From Acidimicrobiales bacterium (GTDB lineage: Bacteria > Actinomycetota > Acidimicrobiia > Acidimicrobiales > Ilumatobacteraceae): 12,296 nt of DNA. The notes under the pieces were generated by a model. The model had not been told where the DNA came from, did not search any database, and saw only the letters and a list, made by a program, of their open reading frames with translations. Made by a program: the position numbers and the translations under genes. Of this stretch, positions 1 to 5,298 are shown in pieces. The DNA lies in assembly GCA_030830415.1 (NCBI GenBank), contig JAURNB010000138.1, positions 1-12,296 on the forward strand, written 5' to 3'. Position 1 is the stretch's first letter. The number at the start of each line of letters is the position of its first letter.

Positions 1-1
1 C

Positions 2-1057
2 GCTCTGGGCGACACTGAAACTGGGTTGGCTGCTGAAACAGAGCAAGTAGAAGTGGCATTACGTGACGTGTTGTTGCGTATTCCCAACCTTCCTCACCCC
101 GATGCTCCTAATGGTGCAAGTGACCACGACAACCCCTTGGTTTCCGGGCCGCATCATTTGCCTACAGAGTTCGCTGAACACCAGCGAGTGCCTCACTGGG
201 AAATTGGTGATGCACTGGGCATTCTGGATAACGAGCGTGCTGTAAAAATTTCTGGCGCAATGTTCACCATGCAGCGCGGTCTTGGTGCCACTTTGTCACG
301 TGCGCTGTGTCAATATGCGCTCGACTCCAACGCCGATGAGTTTGAAGAAGTTCGCCCACCAACCTTGGTTACTTCTGCAACGCTCACGGCAACAGGTCAG
401 TTGCCAAAGTTTGCCGACGACGCATTTTTTATTGAGCGTGACGACTTGTGGTGTATTCCCACTGCAGAAGTTCCACTTACTTCTTTGTATGCCGGTGAAG
501 TATTAAATGAAGCACAACTTCCCGCCAAAATGATGGCGTATTCACCGTGCTACCGCCGTGAAGCAGGTTCTGCAGGTCGCGATACGCGTGGCATGTTGCG
601 CAGTCATGAATTCGACAAAGTAGAAATACTCGCCGTCGCCACACCCGAACAGTCGCCAGAACTATTACAGGAAATGGTGAAACGGGCCGAAAAACTCATT
701 TCTGGACTCGGTTTGCCGTACCGCATTATTGAAATTTGCACTGGCGATATGGGCCAAAGTCATCACCGCAGTTTTGATATTGAGGTGTATGCACCAGGTT
801 GTGATGCATGGCTCGAAGTGAGTTCGGTGAGTTGGTTTGCCGACTACCAAGCGCGGCGTGCCGAGATTCGCTTCAAGCGTGGCACACAAAAAGGTACAGA
901 AATTGCACACACCCTGAATGGTTCAGCACTTGCAGTGCCACGTGTATGGGCAGCCATTATGGAAAACAATCGCCAAGCCGATGGCTCGGTGCGCATTCCC
1001 GATGTGCTCTTGCCGTACATGCGTGGTGCAACTCATATTGTTCCAAAAAGCGAGTAG
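2..1057 (+). CDS. serS: Seryl-tRNA synthetase, 5'-truncated by the window edge
   Basis: Class II aminoacyl-tRNA synthetase that charges tRNA-Ser (and tRNA-Sec where present) with serine in the cytosol. The reading frame is open from base 2, so the real start lies upstream; about 352 codons are visible of a family length near 420. The missing part is most of the N-terminal coiled-coil tRNA-binding arm. The end of that arm, with the typical 'RIPNLPHP' transition, is visible at about 75-105. The class II core follows: the serine-binding 'TAEVPLT' near 460-480, motif 2 ('CYRREAGSAGRDTRGMLR', about 550-605) and motif 3 ('NGSALAVPR', about 915-945, followed by the 'IPDVLLPYM' C-terminus). A TTG at 26 is in frame but is not a plausible start because family homology continues upstream of it. 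The stop TAG (1055-1057) lies 2 nt before pdxH, so the two genes are probably co-transcribed. Identification is secure. Confidence 0.97.
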   Translation, partial: ALGDTETGLAAETEQVEVALRDVLLRIPNLPHPDAPNGASDHDNPLVSGPHHLPTEFAEHQRVPHWEIGDALGILDNERAVKISGAMFTMQRGLGATLSRALCQYALDSNADEFEEVRPPTLVTSATLTATGQLPKFADDAFFIERDDLWCIPTAEVPLTSLYAGEVLNEAQLPAKMMAYSPCYRREAGSAGRDTRGMLRSHEFDKVEILAVATPEQSPELLQEMVKRAEKLISGLGLPYRIIEICTGDMGQSHHRSFDIEVYAPGCDAWLEVSSVSWFADYQARRAEIRFKRGTQKGTEIAHTLNGSALAVPRVWAAIMENNRQADGSVRIPDVLLPYMRGATHIVPKSE

Positions 1058-1059
1058 TT

Positions 1060-1695
1060 GTGTCGTTACGAGATCGGCGTGTTCAATATGAAACCGCTGG
1101 GCTCGACCTTGCCGATCTTGCTGCTACTCCCATTCAGCAGTGGCATCGTTGGTATGACGATGCGGTGGAAGCCGGAGTTGCCGAACCAAATGCAATGACC
1201 GTGTCGAGCAACGATACTGAAGGCCAACCCGATGCACGTGTTGTTCTTGCGCGTGAAGTGAATGACGAAGGCATTGTTTTTTATACCAACTATGAAAGTG
1301 CAAAGGGCATTCAACTTGCGAGTGCCCCATTTGCCAGCGCTGTTTTTGCTTGGCTCGATCTACATCGACAAGTGCGTGTGCGAGGAGAAATTGAAGTGGT
1401 GTCGAGCGAAGAGAGCGATGCCTATTTCGCATCACGGCCACGCGAGTCACAAATTGGTGCATGGGCATCTGCTCAATCACAGGTCATTGCAGGCCGCGAA
1501 GAATTAGAGCTAGCTGTGGCTGAAGCAACACAGCGCTTCTTGGGTGGCGATGTGCCGCGCCCACCGCATTGGGGCGGGTTACGCATTGTTCCCTCCACAG
1601 TGGAGTTTTGGCAGGGTCGTCCGAGCCGGCTCCACGACCGCTTTCGCTATGCCTGGGCCGGCACGCAGTGGTCGATATCCCGCCTCGCCCCCTAG
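1060..1695 (+). CDS. pdxH: Pyridoxamine 5'-phosphate oxidase
   Basis: FMN-dependent enzyme that oxidises pyridoxamine or pyridoxine 5'-phosphate to pyridoxal 5'-phosphate, the last step of vitamin B6 salvage. The 211-residue product has the family length. Visible family blocks are 'EPNAMTVSS' (42-50), 'RVVLAREV' (60-67), the FMN-binding 'FYTNYESAKG' (74-83), 'RQVRVRGEIEVVS' (103-115), 'YFASRPRESQIGAWAS' (122-137) and the C-terminal dimerisation block 'FWQGRPSRLHDRFRY' (183-197). The same frame stays open back to 808, but the upstream translation overlaps serS and has no family similarity. The GTG at 1060, 2 nt after the serS stop, gives the normal PdxH N-terminus ('SLRDRRVQYETAGL'). No Shine-Dalgarno sequence is evident, so translational coupling to serS is likely. 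Confidence 0.96.
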   Translation: MSLRDRRVQYETAGLDLADLAATPIQQWHRWYDDAVEAGVAEPNAMTVSSNDTEGQPDARVVLAREVNDEGIVFYTNYESAKGIQLASAPFASAVFAWLDLHRQVRVRGEIEVVSSEESDAYFASRPRESQIGAWASAQSQVIAGREELELAVAEATQRFLGGDVPRPPHWGGLRIVPSTVEFWQGRPSRLHDRFRYAWAGTQWSISRLAP

Positions 1696-1702
1696 ATCTA
1701 GT

Positions 1703-1751
1703 GTTCTCGGCGCGGTATGTCCCGCTTTGCGGGACATACCGCGCCGAGAAC
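1703..1751. terminator. Perfect 23-bp hairpin between convergent genes, probable bidirectional terminator
   Basis: Bases 1703-1725 are the exact reverse complement of 1729-1751, separated by a TTT loop. The stem is GC-rich, with GGCGCGG in the outer part and GTCCCGC at the tip. It lies between the pdxH stop (1695) and the stop of the leftward hydrolase gene (1768). Neither side carries a clean T-tract (ccctctttg to the right, acactagatc on the left strand). It would therefore be an 'I-shaped' terminator without a U-trail, as described for mycobacteria, rather than a canonical intrinsic terminator. A dispersed palindromic repeat is the alternative. A separate 10-bp palindrome CTAGATCTAG at 1692-1701 includes the pdxH stop codon. 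Confidence 0.65.
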
Positions 1752-1767
1752 CCTCTTTGCTCTTTGC

Positions 1768-2373
1768 TCACTGATCAAAGGTGAGTGCGGAGAGCGCTAG
1801 CGCATCGACAAGTGCCTGGGAATGGGGGTTCAGTTCGGGGCCTTCCCAGTCCCAGAACAGGGGGCTGGTTCCGCGAATGCGTGGGGGAAGTTCGAGTTGA
1901 ACGCCCCTTCGCGGGGGAAGATTCACGGGGTTCAAGGGGTGTTGCCCGCGGAGTTCTTTCGGAATCTCTTCAAGTTCGGTGCGAATTTCGTAGGCCGGAA
2001 GGTGGCTACGCAGATGCCCACCAACATGTGCGGCAAGTTCTCTATTCGTGCCACCCAGCAACAGTGTTGCCCACAAGCCCATGCGTCCATAACCATGGAC
2101 AGTGATCACAATGTCTACGTGGTCGAGGAAAGCACCCAACGCATCGGAATGTTCACGAACCACTTTGTGTGAGGGAATGTGCCACTCCATGCCTGCGGGT
2201 TGATGCACTCCGTAATACGAAGCACCACTTTTTTCAGCAGCAGCTTGCGCAATCACTTCAGTCATTTCTTCAAGGCCACCGCCGTGGTACGCCATAAAAC
2301 CAAAAGTGCTGCGCAACGTGAGAACTTCTTCAACGCCTTCTTGAGCAAGCAACTCATCAAACATGCGTGTCAT
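1768..2373 (-). CDS. Poly-gamma-glutamate hydrolase family protein
   Basis: A 201-residue protein resembling the zinc-dependent poly-gamma-glutamate hydrolase family (phage PghP / B. subtilis YmaC type), which has a carboxypeptidase-like fold. Visible signature elements are 'AYHGGGLEEMTEVIA' (28-42), with the HGGG and a following acidic residue typical of the metal site; 'MEWHIPSHKV' (62-71); 'ITVHGYG' (90-96); 'LLLGGTNRELA' (104-114); and the C-terminal 'RRGVQLELPPRIR' (155-167). I see no signal peptide or membrane segment, so it is probably cytoplasmic. The true substrate in this organism is unknown. The ATG at 2373 has an AGAAG Shine-Dalgarno-like sequence 6 nt upstream; a second in-frame ATG lies at 2364. 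Either start overlaps the end of the ccdA-like gene (17 or 8 nt), so translation is probably coupled. It is the last gene of the leftward whiB7-tlpA-ccdA unit. Confidence 0.75.
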   Translation of the reverse strand: MTRMFDELLAQEGVEEVLTLRSTFGFMAYHGGGLEEMTEVIAQAAAEKSGASYYGVHQPAGMEWHIPSHKVVREHSDALGAFLDHVDIVITVHGYGRMGLWATLLLGGTNRELAAHVGGHLRSHLPAYEIRTELEEIPKELRGQHPLNPVNLPPRRGVQLELPPRIRGTSPLFWDWEGPELNPHSQALVDALALSALTFDQ

Positions 2374-3214
2374 TGCGATCTTCTGCGCGGAACTTCATGA
2401 ACACAAATGCCAAGGAAATGACAACAGCGAAAATAATGCCTAACTTCCAAGCTCCTTGGCGTTGCAAAAACGTTGCAATGTCTCCTTGCCAGTTTTCTAC
2501 GTTGCTTACAACCGAACCTGGCTTTGTTTCTGCAATTGCGGCATACCAATACCACGACAGGTACAAACCGGTGAGAACAACAAAAACTGCGGCAACGCGA
2601 TCGACGTATTGAAGCCCGTTACGCAAAACCTGTAGCAACCCACCTTGCGCAAATGCCAACGTCACCGTGAGTGCAGTAACAAGCATGGCCATGCCCAGAC
2701 CGTAAAGAACAACGCTCATCATTCCTGAAACAAAACCATGCGTAGAAATAGAGCCAAAAATGACAGTTGTTAAAAAGCCAATGGTGCAACCAATTGATGC
2801 CACGGCATACGCTATACCGAATAAAAACATGGAAAACACAGTGCGATCTTTACCACCAGCAATTGCGGGTGTGGTGATTTTGGGTTTCCAGCCACGCAGC
2901 ATTGCAAGTCCCATTGCTACAAGAGCTACACCAATGACGAGCGATGCATATTTTGCATTTTGTTCAATCCAATTGGTGAAGAGGCGCGAAATACTTCCGA
3001 CGAGAAGAAAAACTGCAATGAAACCACTCGATGTGGCAGCGCCAACAAGAAGTGCTCTGCGCAATGTTGCACGCTGTGAACTTTTTGGTCGCGAACCTTC
3101 GAGCCCAAGAAAATACATGAGGTAAGTAGGAAGTAATACAAAACCACACGGGTTTACTGCTGCGAGAACACCAAGAATAAAGCTGTAAGCAAAGCGGCCC
3201 TCAAGTGCCATCAC
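2357..3214 (-). CDS. ccdA: CcdA-family cytochrome c biogenesis / thiol transfer membrane protein
   Basis: Polytopic membrane protein of the CcdA/DsbD transmembrane family, which passes reducing equivalents from cytoplasmic thioredoxin across the membrane to extracytoplasmic thioredoxin-fold proteins. The two family cysteines are present: C23 in 'AAVNPCGFVLLPTYL' and C143 in 'ASIGCTIGFLTT'. About six hydrophobic segments are visible (roughly 8-36, 53-75, 88-107, 127-153, 162-190, 206-226), plus one more near the C-terminus (256-274). At 285 residues it is slightly longer than minimal CcdA because of a periplasmic-type loop and the extra last helix. The GTG at 3214 overlaps the tlpA-like stop by 4 nt (GTGA); an ATG at 3211 gives a 1-nt overlap instead. 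Both imply translational coupling to the upstream TlpA-type gene, its natural redox partner. Confidence 0.9.
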   Translation of the reverse strand: MMALEGRFAYSFILGVLAAVNPCGFVLLPTYLMYFLGLEGSRPKSSQRATLRRALLVGAATSSGFIAVFLLVGSISRLFTNWIEQNAKYASLVIGVALVAMGLAMLRGWKPKITTPAIAGGKDRTVFSMFLFGIAYAVASIGCTIGFLTTVIFGSISTHGFVSGMMSVVLYGLGMAMLVTALTVTLAFAQGGLLQVLRNGLQYVDRVAAVFVVLTGLYLSWYWYAAIAETKPGSVVSNVENWQGDIATFLQRQGAWKLGIIFAVVISLAFVFMKFRAEDRNDTHV

Positions 3215-3822
3215 GACACACCAAAGTATTTCTGCATAGTTGTGGCAAGGTCTGCGGCAGTAATTTCGCCGGCATGCTGAGAAACAATGACACCACCTGC
3301 ATCAACAAAGAGTGTCATGGGAAAAGTGCCGACGCCTAACTTTGTGAGAAGCTCACCATTGGGGTCACGAACAAAAATAAAAGGGCTTGATCGGTCGGCG
3401 TATTCGTTCACAAAATCTTGTGCTGCAACGGCAGTGTCTTGTGGGTTGACGCCTATAAAAGAGATCTCGCCTTCTGTGCTTGCTGCCGCATCGAGCAGTG
3501 CAGGGAATTCACGCTTGCATGGCTCGCATGTAGAAAACCAGAAGTTCACCACCATGGGCTTGCCACGCAGTGTAGAAAAATCAATAGCCGTGCCAGTGAG
3601 ATCTTCTAACGAGAGAGTAGGAAACAATTTTCCTGCTGCAGGGGCATTAGTGCCGATGGTGGGGTCGGCAATAGTGAGTGAAGGGCTGAGTGTGACTGTT
3701 CCGTCATCTGAGACAGGGTCGTTAGTTTGGTCGCTGAGGAGCCACCCTCCACCAACGCTCACCACGGCCACTGCCAAAATGGCAAGGAGCGTGCGCATGA
3801 TGCGTTGGCGAGGGAAGGTCAC
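3211..3822 (-). CDS. Membrane-anchored TlpA/ResA-type thioredoxin-like protein
   Basis: A 203-residue extracytoplasmic thiol-disulfide protein. An N-terminal uncleaved or lipid-free signal anchor spans about 9-30 ('LLAILAVAVVSVGGGWLLS'), followed by a flexible linker to about 60 and a thioredoxin fold. The active site is C99-E-P-C102 in 'NFWFSTCEPCKREFPALL', the AhpC/TSA-Redoxin-like pattern of TlpA, ResA and CcmG. The cis-proline is P168 in 'VGTFPMTLFVD'. Such proteins are kept reduced by CcdA, which is encoded directly downstream, and reduce apocytochrome c or other exported thiols. The GTG start is supported by a TAGCCT hexamer exactly 6 nt upstream (3829-3834), overlapping the end of the whiB-type gene. 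An ATG at 3798 would remove eight residues without harming the signal anchor. Confidence 0.9.
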   Translation of the reverse strand: MTFPRQRIMRTLLAILAVAVVSVGGGWLLSDQTNDPVSDDGTVTLSPSLTIADPTIGTNAPAAGKLFPTLSLEDLTGTAIDFSTLRGKPMVVNFWFSTCEPCKREFPALLDAAASTEGEISFIGVNPQDTAVAAQDFVNEYADRSSPFIFVRDPNGELLTKLGVGTFPMTLFVDAGGVIVSQHAGEITAADLATTMQKYFGVS

Positions 3823-3826
3823 CTCA

Positions 3827-4174
3827 TCAGGCTACCGATGCCACTAAGTGCCGAGGAATTGGCACTTCGTCAATGGGGCGCATGTGACGTATGTGGACGG
3901 GTGGCCGTCCGCGTGGTCGCTTCACAGCAACCACGCGGCCGTTCTCGATGAGCTCGCCGCCCCAGACTCCCCAGGGCTCGTTTTGCTCGATTGCTTGGGC
4001 CAGGCAGGTCGCCTGACTAGAACACTTGGAACAGATGGCTTTAGCGCGGGCAATATCAACATGTTCTTCTGAGAAGAAGAGATAGGTCAGGGTCCCATTT
4101 CCATCGGCGCATCGTTTGGCAGACAGAATCATCGGGGTATCGATGTCGATGTCGAGAGTGTTGATGGCGAGCAT
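3827..4174 (-). CDS. whiB7: WhiB7-like transcriptional regulator with AT-hook
   Basis: A 115-residue Wbl protein. The four cysteines that hold the [4Fe-4S] cluster are C22, C48, C51 and C57 (CxxC then CxxxxxC). They are followed by the turn 'EPWGVWGGE' (66-74) that contacts the sigma factor. The tail 'VKRPRGRPP' (84-92) is an RGRP AT-hook. WhiB7/WblC, but not most other Wbl classes, combines these same elements ('EPWGVWGGE' then 'KRPRGRPR'). WhiB7 binds the primary sigma factor and AT-rich DNA upstream of -35 elements, activating intrinsic resistance to ribosome-targeting antibiotics in mycobacteria and Streptomyces; whether that role holds here is inferred. The 24 residues after the AT-hook are longer than in M. 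tuberculosis WhiB7. The ATG is preceded by AGAAAG about 9 nt upstream. A long attenuator-like leader precedes it, and the TlpA-type gene begins 4 nt after its stop. Confidence 0.88.
   Translation of the reverse strand: MLAINTLDIDIDTPMILSAKRCADGNGTLTYLFFSEEHVDIARAKAICSKCSSQATCLAQAIEQNEPWGVWGGELIENGRVVAVKRPRGRPPVHIRHMRPIDEVPIPRHLVASVA
3829..3834 (-). promoter_or_regulatory. Candidate leaderless -10 (TAGCCT) for the TlpA-type gene
   Basis: TAGCCT lies 6 nt before the GTG at 3822, the same geometry as six other genes here. It sits inside the last codons of the whiB7-like gene. If functional, tlpA-ccdA could be expressed independently of whiB7. A chance TANNNT match at one or two fixed spacings is not rare (about 1 in 32), so alone it is weak. 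Confidence 0.4.
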
Positions 4175-4200
4175 GTTGTCTACTTTCTGTTCGGTGTTCT

Positions 4201-4221
4201 GGTATTCGGTCGGTATTCGGT
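4201..4221. repeat. Two direct copies of ACCGAATACC in the whiB7 leader
   Basis: Read on the minus strand, ACCGAATACC occurs at 4221-4212 and again at 4210-4201, one base apart (11-nt period, about one helical turn). It lies between the leader terminator and the whiB7 ribosome binding site. It could be a protein-binding site or a slippage product. There is no functional evidence beyond its position. Confidence 0.6.
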
Positions 4222-4239
4222 TTGTTGGAAAAGAATCGG

Positions 4240-4279
4240 AAAAACAAAAAAGGCCGCCGGGTGTGTTACCCAGCGGCCT
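4240..4279 (-). terminator. Intrinsic terminator (attenuator) in the whiB7 leader
   Basis: On the minus strand AGGCCGCTGGGT (4279-4268) pairs with ACCCGGCGGCCT (4262-4251), giving 12 bp with one U-G wobble and a 5-nt loop AACAC. A T-rich tract (4250-4240, TTTTTGTTTTT) follows immediately. This is a canonical Rho-independent terminator reading leftward. It lies 66 nt before the whiB7 start. No leftward gene larger than the 53-codon leader ORF lies upstream of it before 5299, so the obvious role is premature termination of the whiB7 transcript. The plus-strand reading has no T-tract directly after the stem. Confidence 0.88.
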
Positions 4280-4327
4280 CGACTTACACGTTTTTCTTTT
4301 TACGTGTTGCTCCTGTCGAGGCGCTGG
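4270..4327 (-). promoter_or_regulatory. Predicted antiterminator helix, mutually exclusive with the whiB7 leader terminator
   Basis: On the minus strand CCAGCGCCTCGAC (4327-4315) is complementary to GTCGAGGCCGCTGG (4283-4270), apart from one bulged C in the 3' arm: 13 bp. An inner stem ACACGT (4307-4302) / ACGTGT (4291-4286) closes the loop. The 3' arm shares ten bases (4279-4270) with the 5' arm of the terminator, so only one structure can form. The 5' arm lies in the last codons of the leader ORF and the inner stem covers its stop codon, so a ribosome reaching the end would block the antiterminator. The pairing is read directly from the sequence; the switching behaviour is inferred by analogy with whiB7/wblC leaders. 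Confidence 0.75.
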
Positions 4328-4461
4328 CTGAATCGCTTATTGGCGAATTTCACCGCAAACGCTGGATTGCTGGCATGCCAATAACCCGCCGCCGCGTTGG
4401 TATGCGCGGATGCGTGGGTGGAGGCTGCGAAGCAGGCGAGGGCGTTGGTGTTCTTTAACAT
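4300..4461 (-). CDS. Leader ORF (53 codons) upstream of whiB7, candidate regulatory peptide
   Basis: A short reading frame starts at ATG 4461-4459 and ends at TAA 4302-4300, just before the terminator stem. It encodes 53 residues, rich in Ala, Asn and His in the first two thirds and basic at the end ('FANKRFSQRLDRSNT'). I recognise no protein family. An in-frame TAG at 4470-4468 closes the frame upstream. There is no Shine-Dalgarno sequence, and no TANNNT hexamer at leaderless spacing, so the exact start is uncertain; a GTG at 4353 would give a 17-codon version with the same end. The argument that it is translated is structural: its final codons are the 5' arm of the antiterminator. whiB7/wblC leaders in other actinobacteria also carry short upstream ORFs whose translation controls termination. 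Confidence 0.6.
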   Translation of the reverse strand: MLKNTNALACFAASTHASAHTNAAAGYWHASNPAFAVKFANKRFSQRLDRSNT

Positions 4462-4493
4462 TCGGATCTAAGGAAACCACCTATTTGGAGTGG

Positions 4494-4508
4494 AGTCAAG
4501 CGATTTAA
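4494..4508 (-). promoter_or_regulatory. Possible WhiB7-type promoter element: AT-rich TTAAAT then -35-like TTGACT
   Basis: On the minus strand TTAAAT (4508-4503) lies 3 bp before TTGACT (4499-4494), about 33 nt upstream of the leader ORF. WhiB7-activated promoters are known for an AT-rich site a few bases upstream of the -35, so this could be an autoregulatory element. Weakness: no TANNNT -10 stands at 16-19 bp from TTGACT; the nearest similar hexamers (TTAGAT or TAGATC) are 22-23 bp away. Confidence 0.3.
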
Positions 4509-4518
4509 CGAAAGAGGG

Positions 4519-4548
4519 ATGAAACCCTTGATCCATTAGGGTTTTCAT
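4519..4548. repeat. Inverted repeat over the thioesterase promoter and start
   Basis: ATGAAACCCT (4519-4528) is repeated in inverted form as AGGGTTTTCAT (4538-4548), with one extra T and a 9-nt centre. The right arm contains most of the TAGGGT hexamer proposed as the -10 of the thioesterase gene and ends at its GTG. The position suits an operator; a regulator cannot be named from the sequence. Confidence 0.5.
4537..4542 (+). promoter_or_regulatory. Candidate leaderless -10 (TAGGGT) for the thioesterase gene
   Basis: TAGGGT ends 6 nt before the GTG at 4549, predicting transcription to begin at or next to the start codon. No good -35 is visible 16-19 bp upstream. The identical hexamer and spacing occur before the FTR1 gene. 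Confidence 0.5.
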
Positions 4549-5292
4549 GTGGAAGCCGCCCCCCTTGAATTCCTTGCAGTTCCCCCTCAAGGGCGTATCT
4601 TTACTGCCGCACGCAGGGTGCGCTTAGGTGATGTCACCCCACGTGGCCGACTGCGCCTCGATGCCACCGTGCGATACCTCCAAGACGTTTCCCATGACGA
4701 TACTGAAGACGCAAACTATGCCGACAAAGACGGTTGGGTAGTACGTCGCACTGCATTACGCATTACCAAGTTTCCAGTTTTTCAAGAGCGGCTTACTTTA
4801 CAAACATGGTGTGGTGGGCTGGGTTCGCATTGGGCGGAACGTTCAACGCGCATTGAAGGTGAAAAAGGTTCACTCATTGAAGCATCGGCTGTGTGGGTGC
4901 ACGTTGATTTACAAACGATGCGACCCGCAACGCTTGCTGAAGATTTTTTAGTAACAGCGCGTGAAGCGGCGATGGAGAGAAAAGTGAGTGCACGTTCCAT
5001 GTTGCGCTTGAAACCCGAAGACTCTGAACAACGTGATGCGTGGCCAGTGCGATTTTCCGATATGGATGCACTCGGACACATGAACAACGCTGCTTACTGG
5101 GAAGCAATTGAAGAGTGGTTAAGTGGGCACCGAGATTTTCGTGAACCATTTGCCGTAGTGCTTGAGCACCTCACTCCCATTGAGCCAGGGCACGATGTTT
5201 TTACTGTGACCCGCGAAGAAAAAAATCTCACGGCAATTTGGCACGAGATGAACGGCACCATTGCCGCAGTTGCGCAACTACAAAAACTCTAA
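4549..5292 (+). CDS. Acyl-ACP thioesterase (FatA/FatB-like, double hotdog)
   Basis: A 247-residue protein of the acyl-ACP thioesterase family, which releases free fatty acids from acyl carrier protein in the cytosol. Two hotdog domains are visible. The first is about 15-140, with 'RVRLGDVTPRGRLRLDATVRYLQDVSHDD' near 23-51 and 'GWVVRRTALRI' at 62-72. The second is about 160-247 and starts with 'WPVRFSDMDALGHMNNAAYW' (165-184), where D171/D173, H177 and N179/N180 match the catalytic loop of the family (D, N, H of 'D-x-N-x-H-x-N-N'-type motifs). The N-terminal GTG is supported by a TAGGGT hexamer 6 nt upstream; an overlapping ATG at 4547 is in the wrong frame. The gene converges on the metallo-hydrolase gene with only 6 nt between stop codons. 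Substrate chain length cannot be inferred. Confidence 0.85.
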   Translation: MEAAPLEFLAVPPQGRIFTAARRVRLGDVTPRGRLRLDATVRYLQDVSHDDTEDANYADKDGWVVRRTALRITKFPVFQERLTLQTWCGGLGSHWAERSTRIEGEKGSLIEASAVWVHVDLQTMRPATLAEDFLVTAREAAMERKVSARSMLRLKPEDSEQRDAWPVRFSDMDALGHMNNAAYWEAIEEWLSGHRDFREPFAVVLEHLTPIEPGHDVFTVTREEKNLTAIWHEMNGTIAAVAQLQKL

Positions 5293-5298
5293 AAAGTT

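Noticed and set aside
808..1059. N-terminal extension of the pdxH reading frame
   Set aside because: It overlaps serS in another frame, its translation has no PNPOx similarity, and the standard N-terminus begins at GTG 1060.
4222..4458. A 78-codon plus-strand open frame across the whiB7 leader
   Set aside because: It is antisense to the leader ORF and terminator, its composition is unlike its neighbours, it has no recognisable domain, and the minus-strand structure explains the region better.
4465..4471. TTAGAT/TAGATC as the -10 of the whiB7 leader promoter
   Set aside because: It stands 22-23 bp from the TTGACT candidate -35 and would start transcription inside or after the leader ATG; left unassigned.
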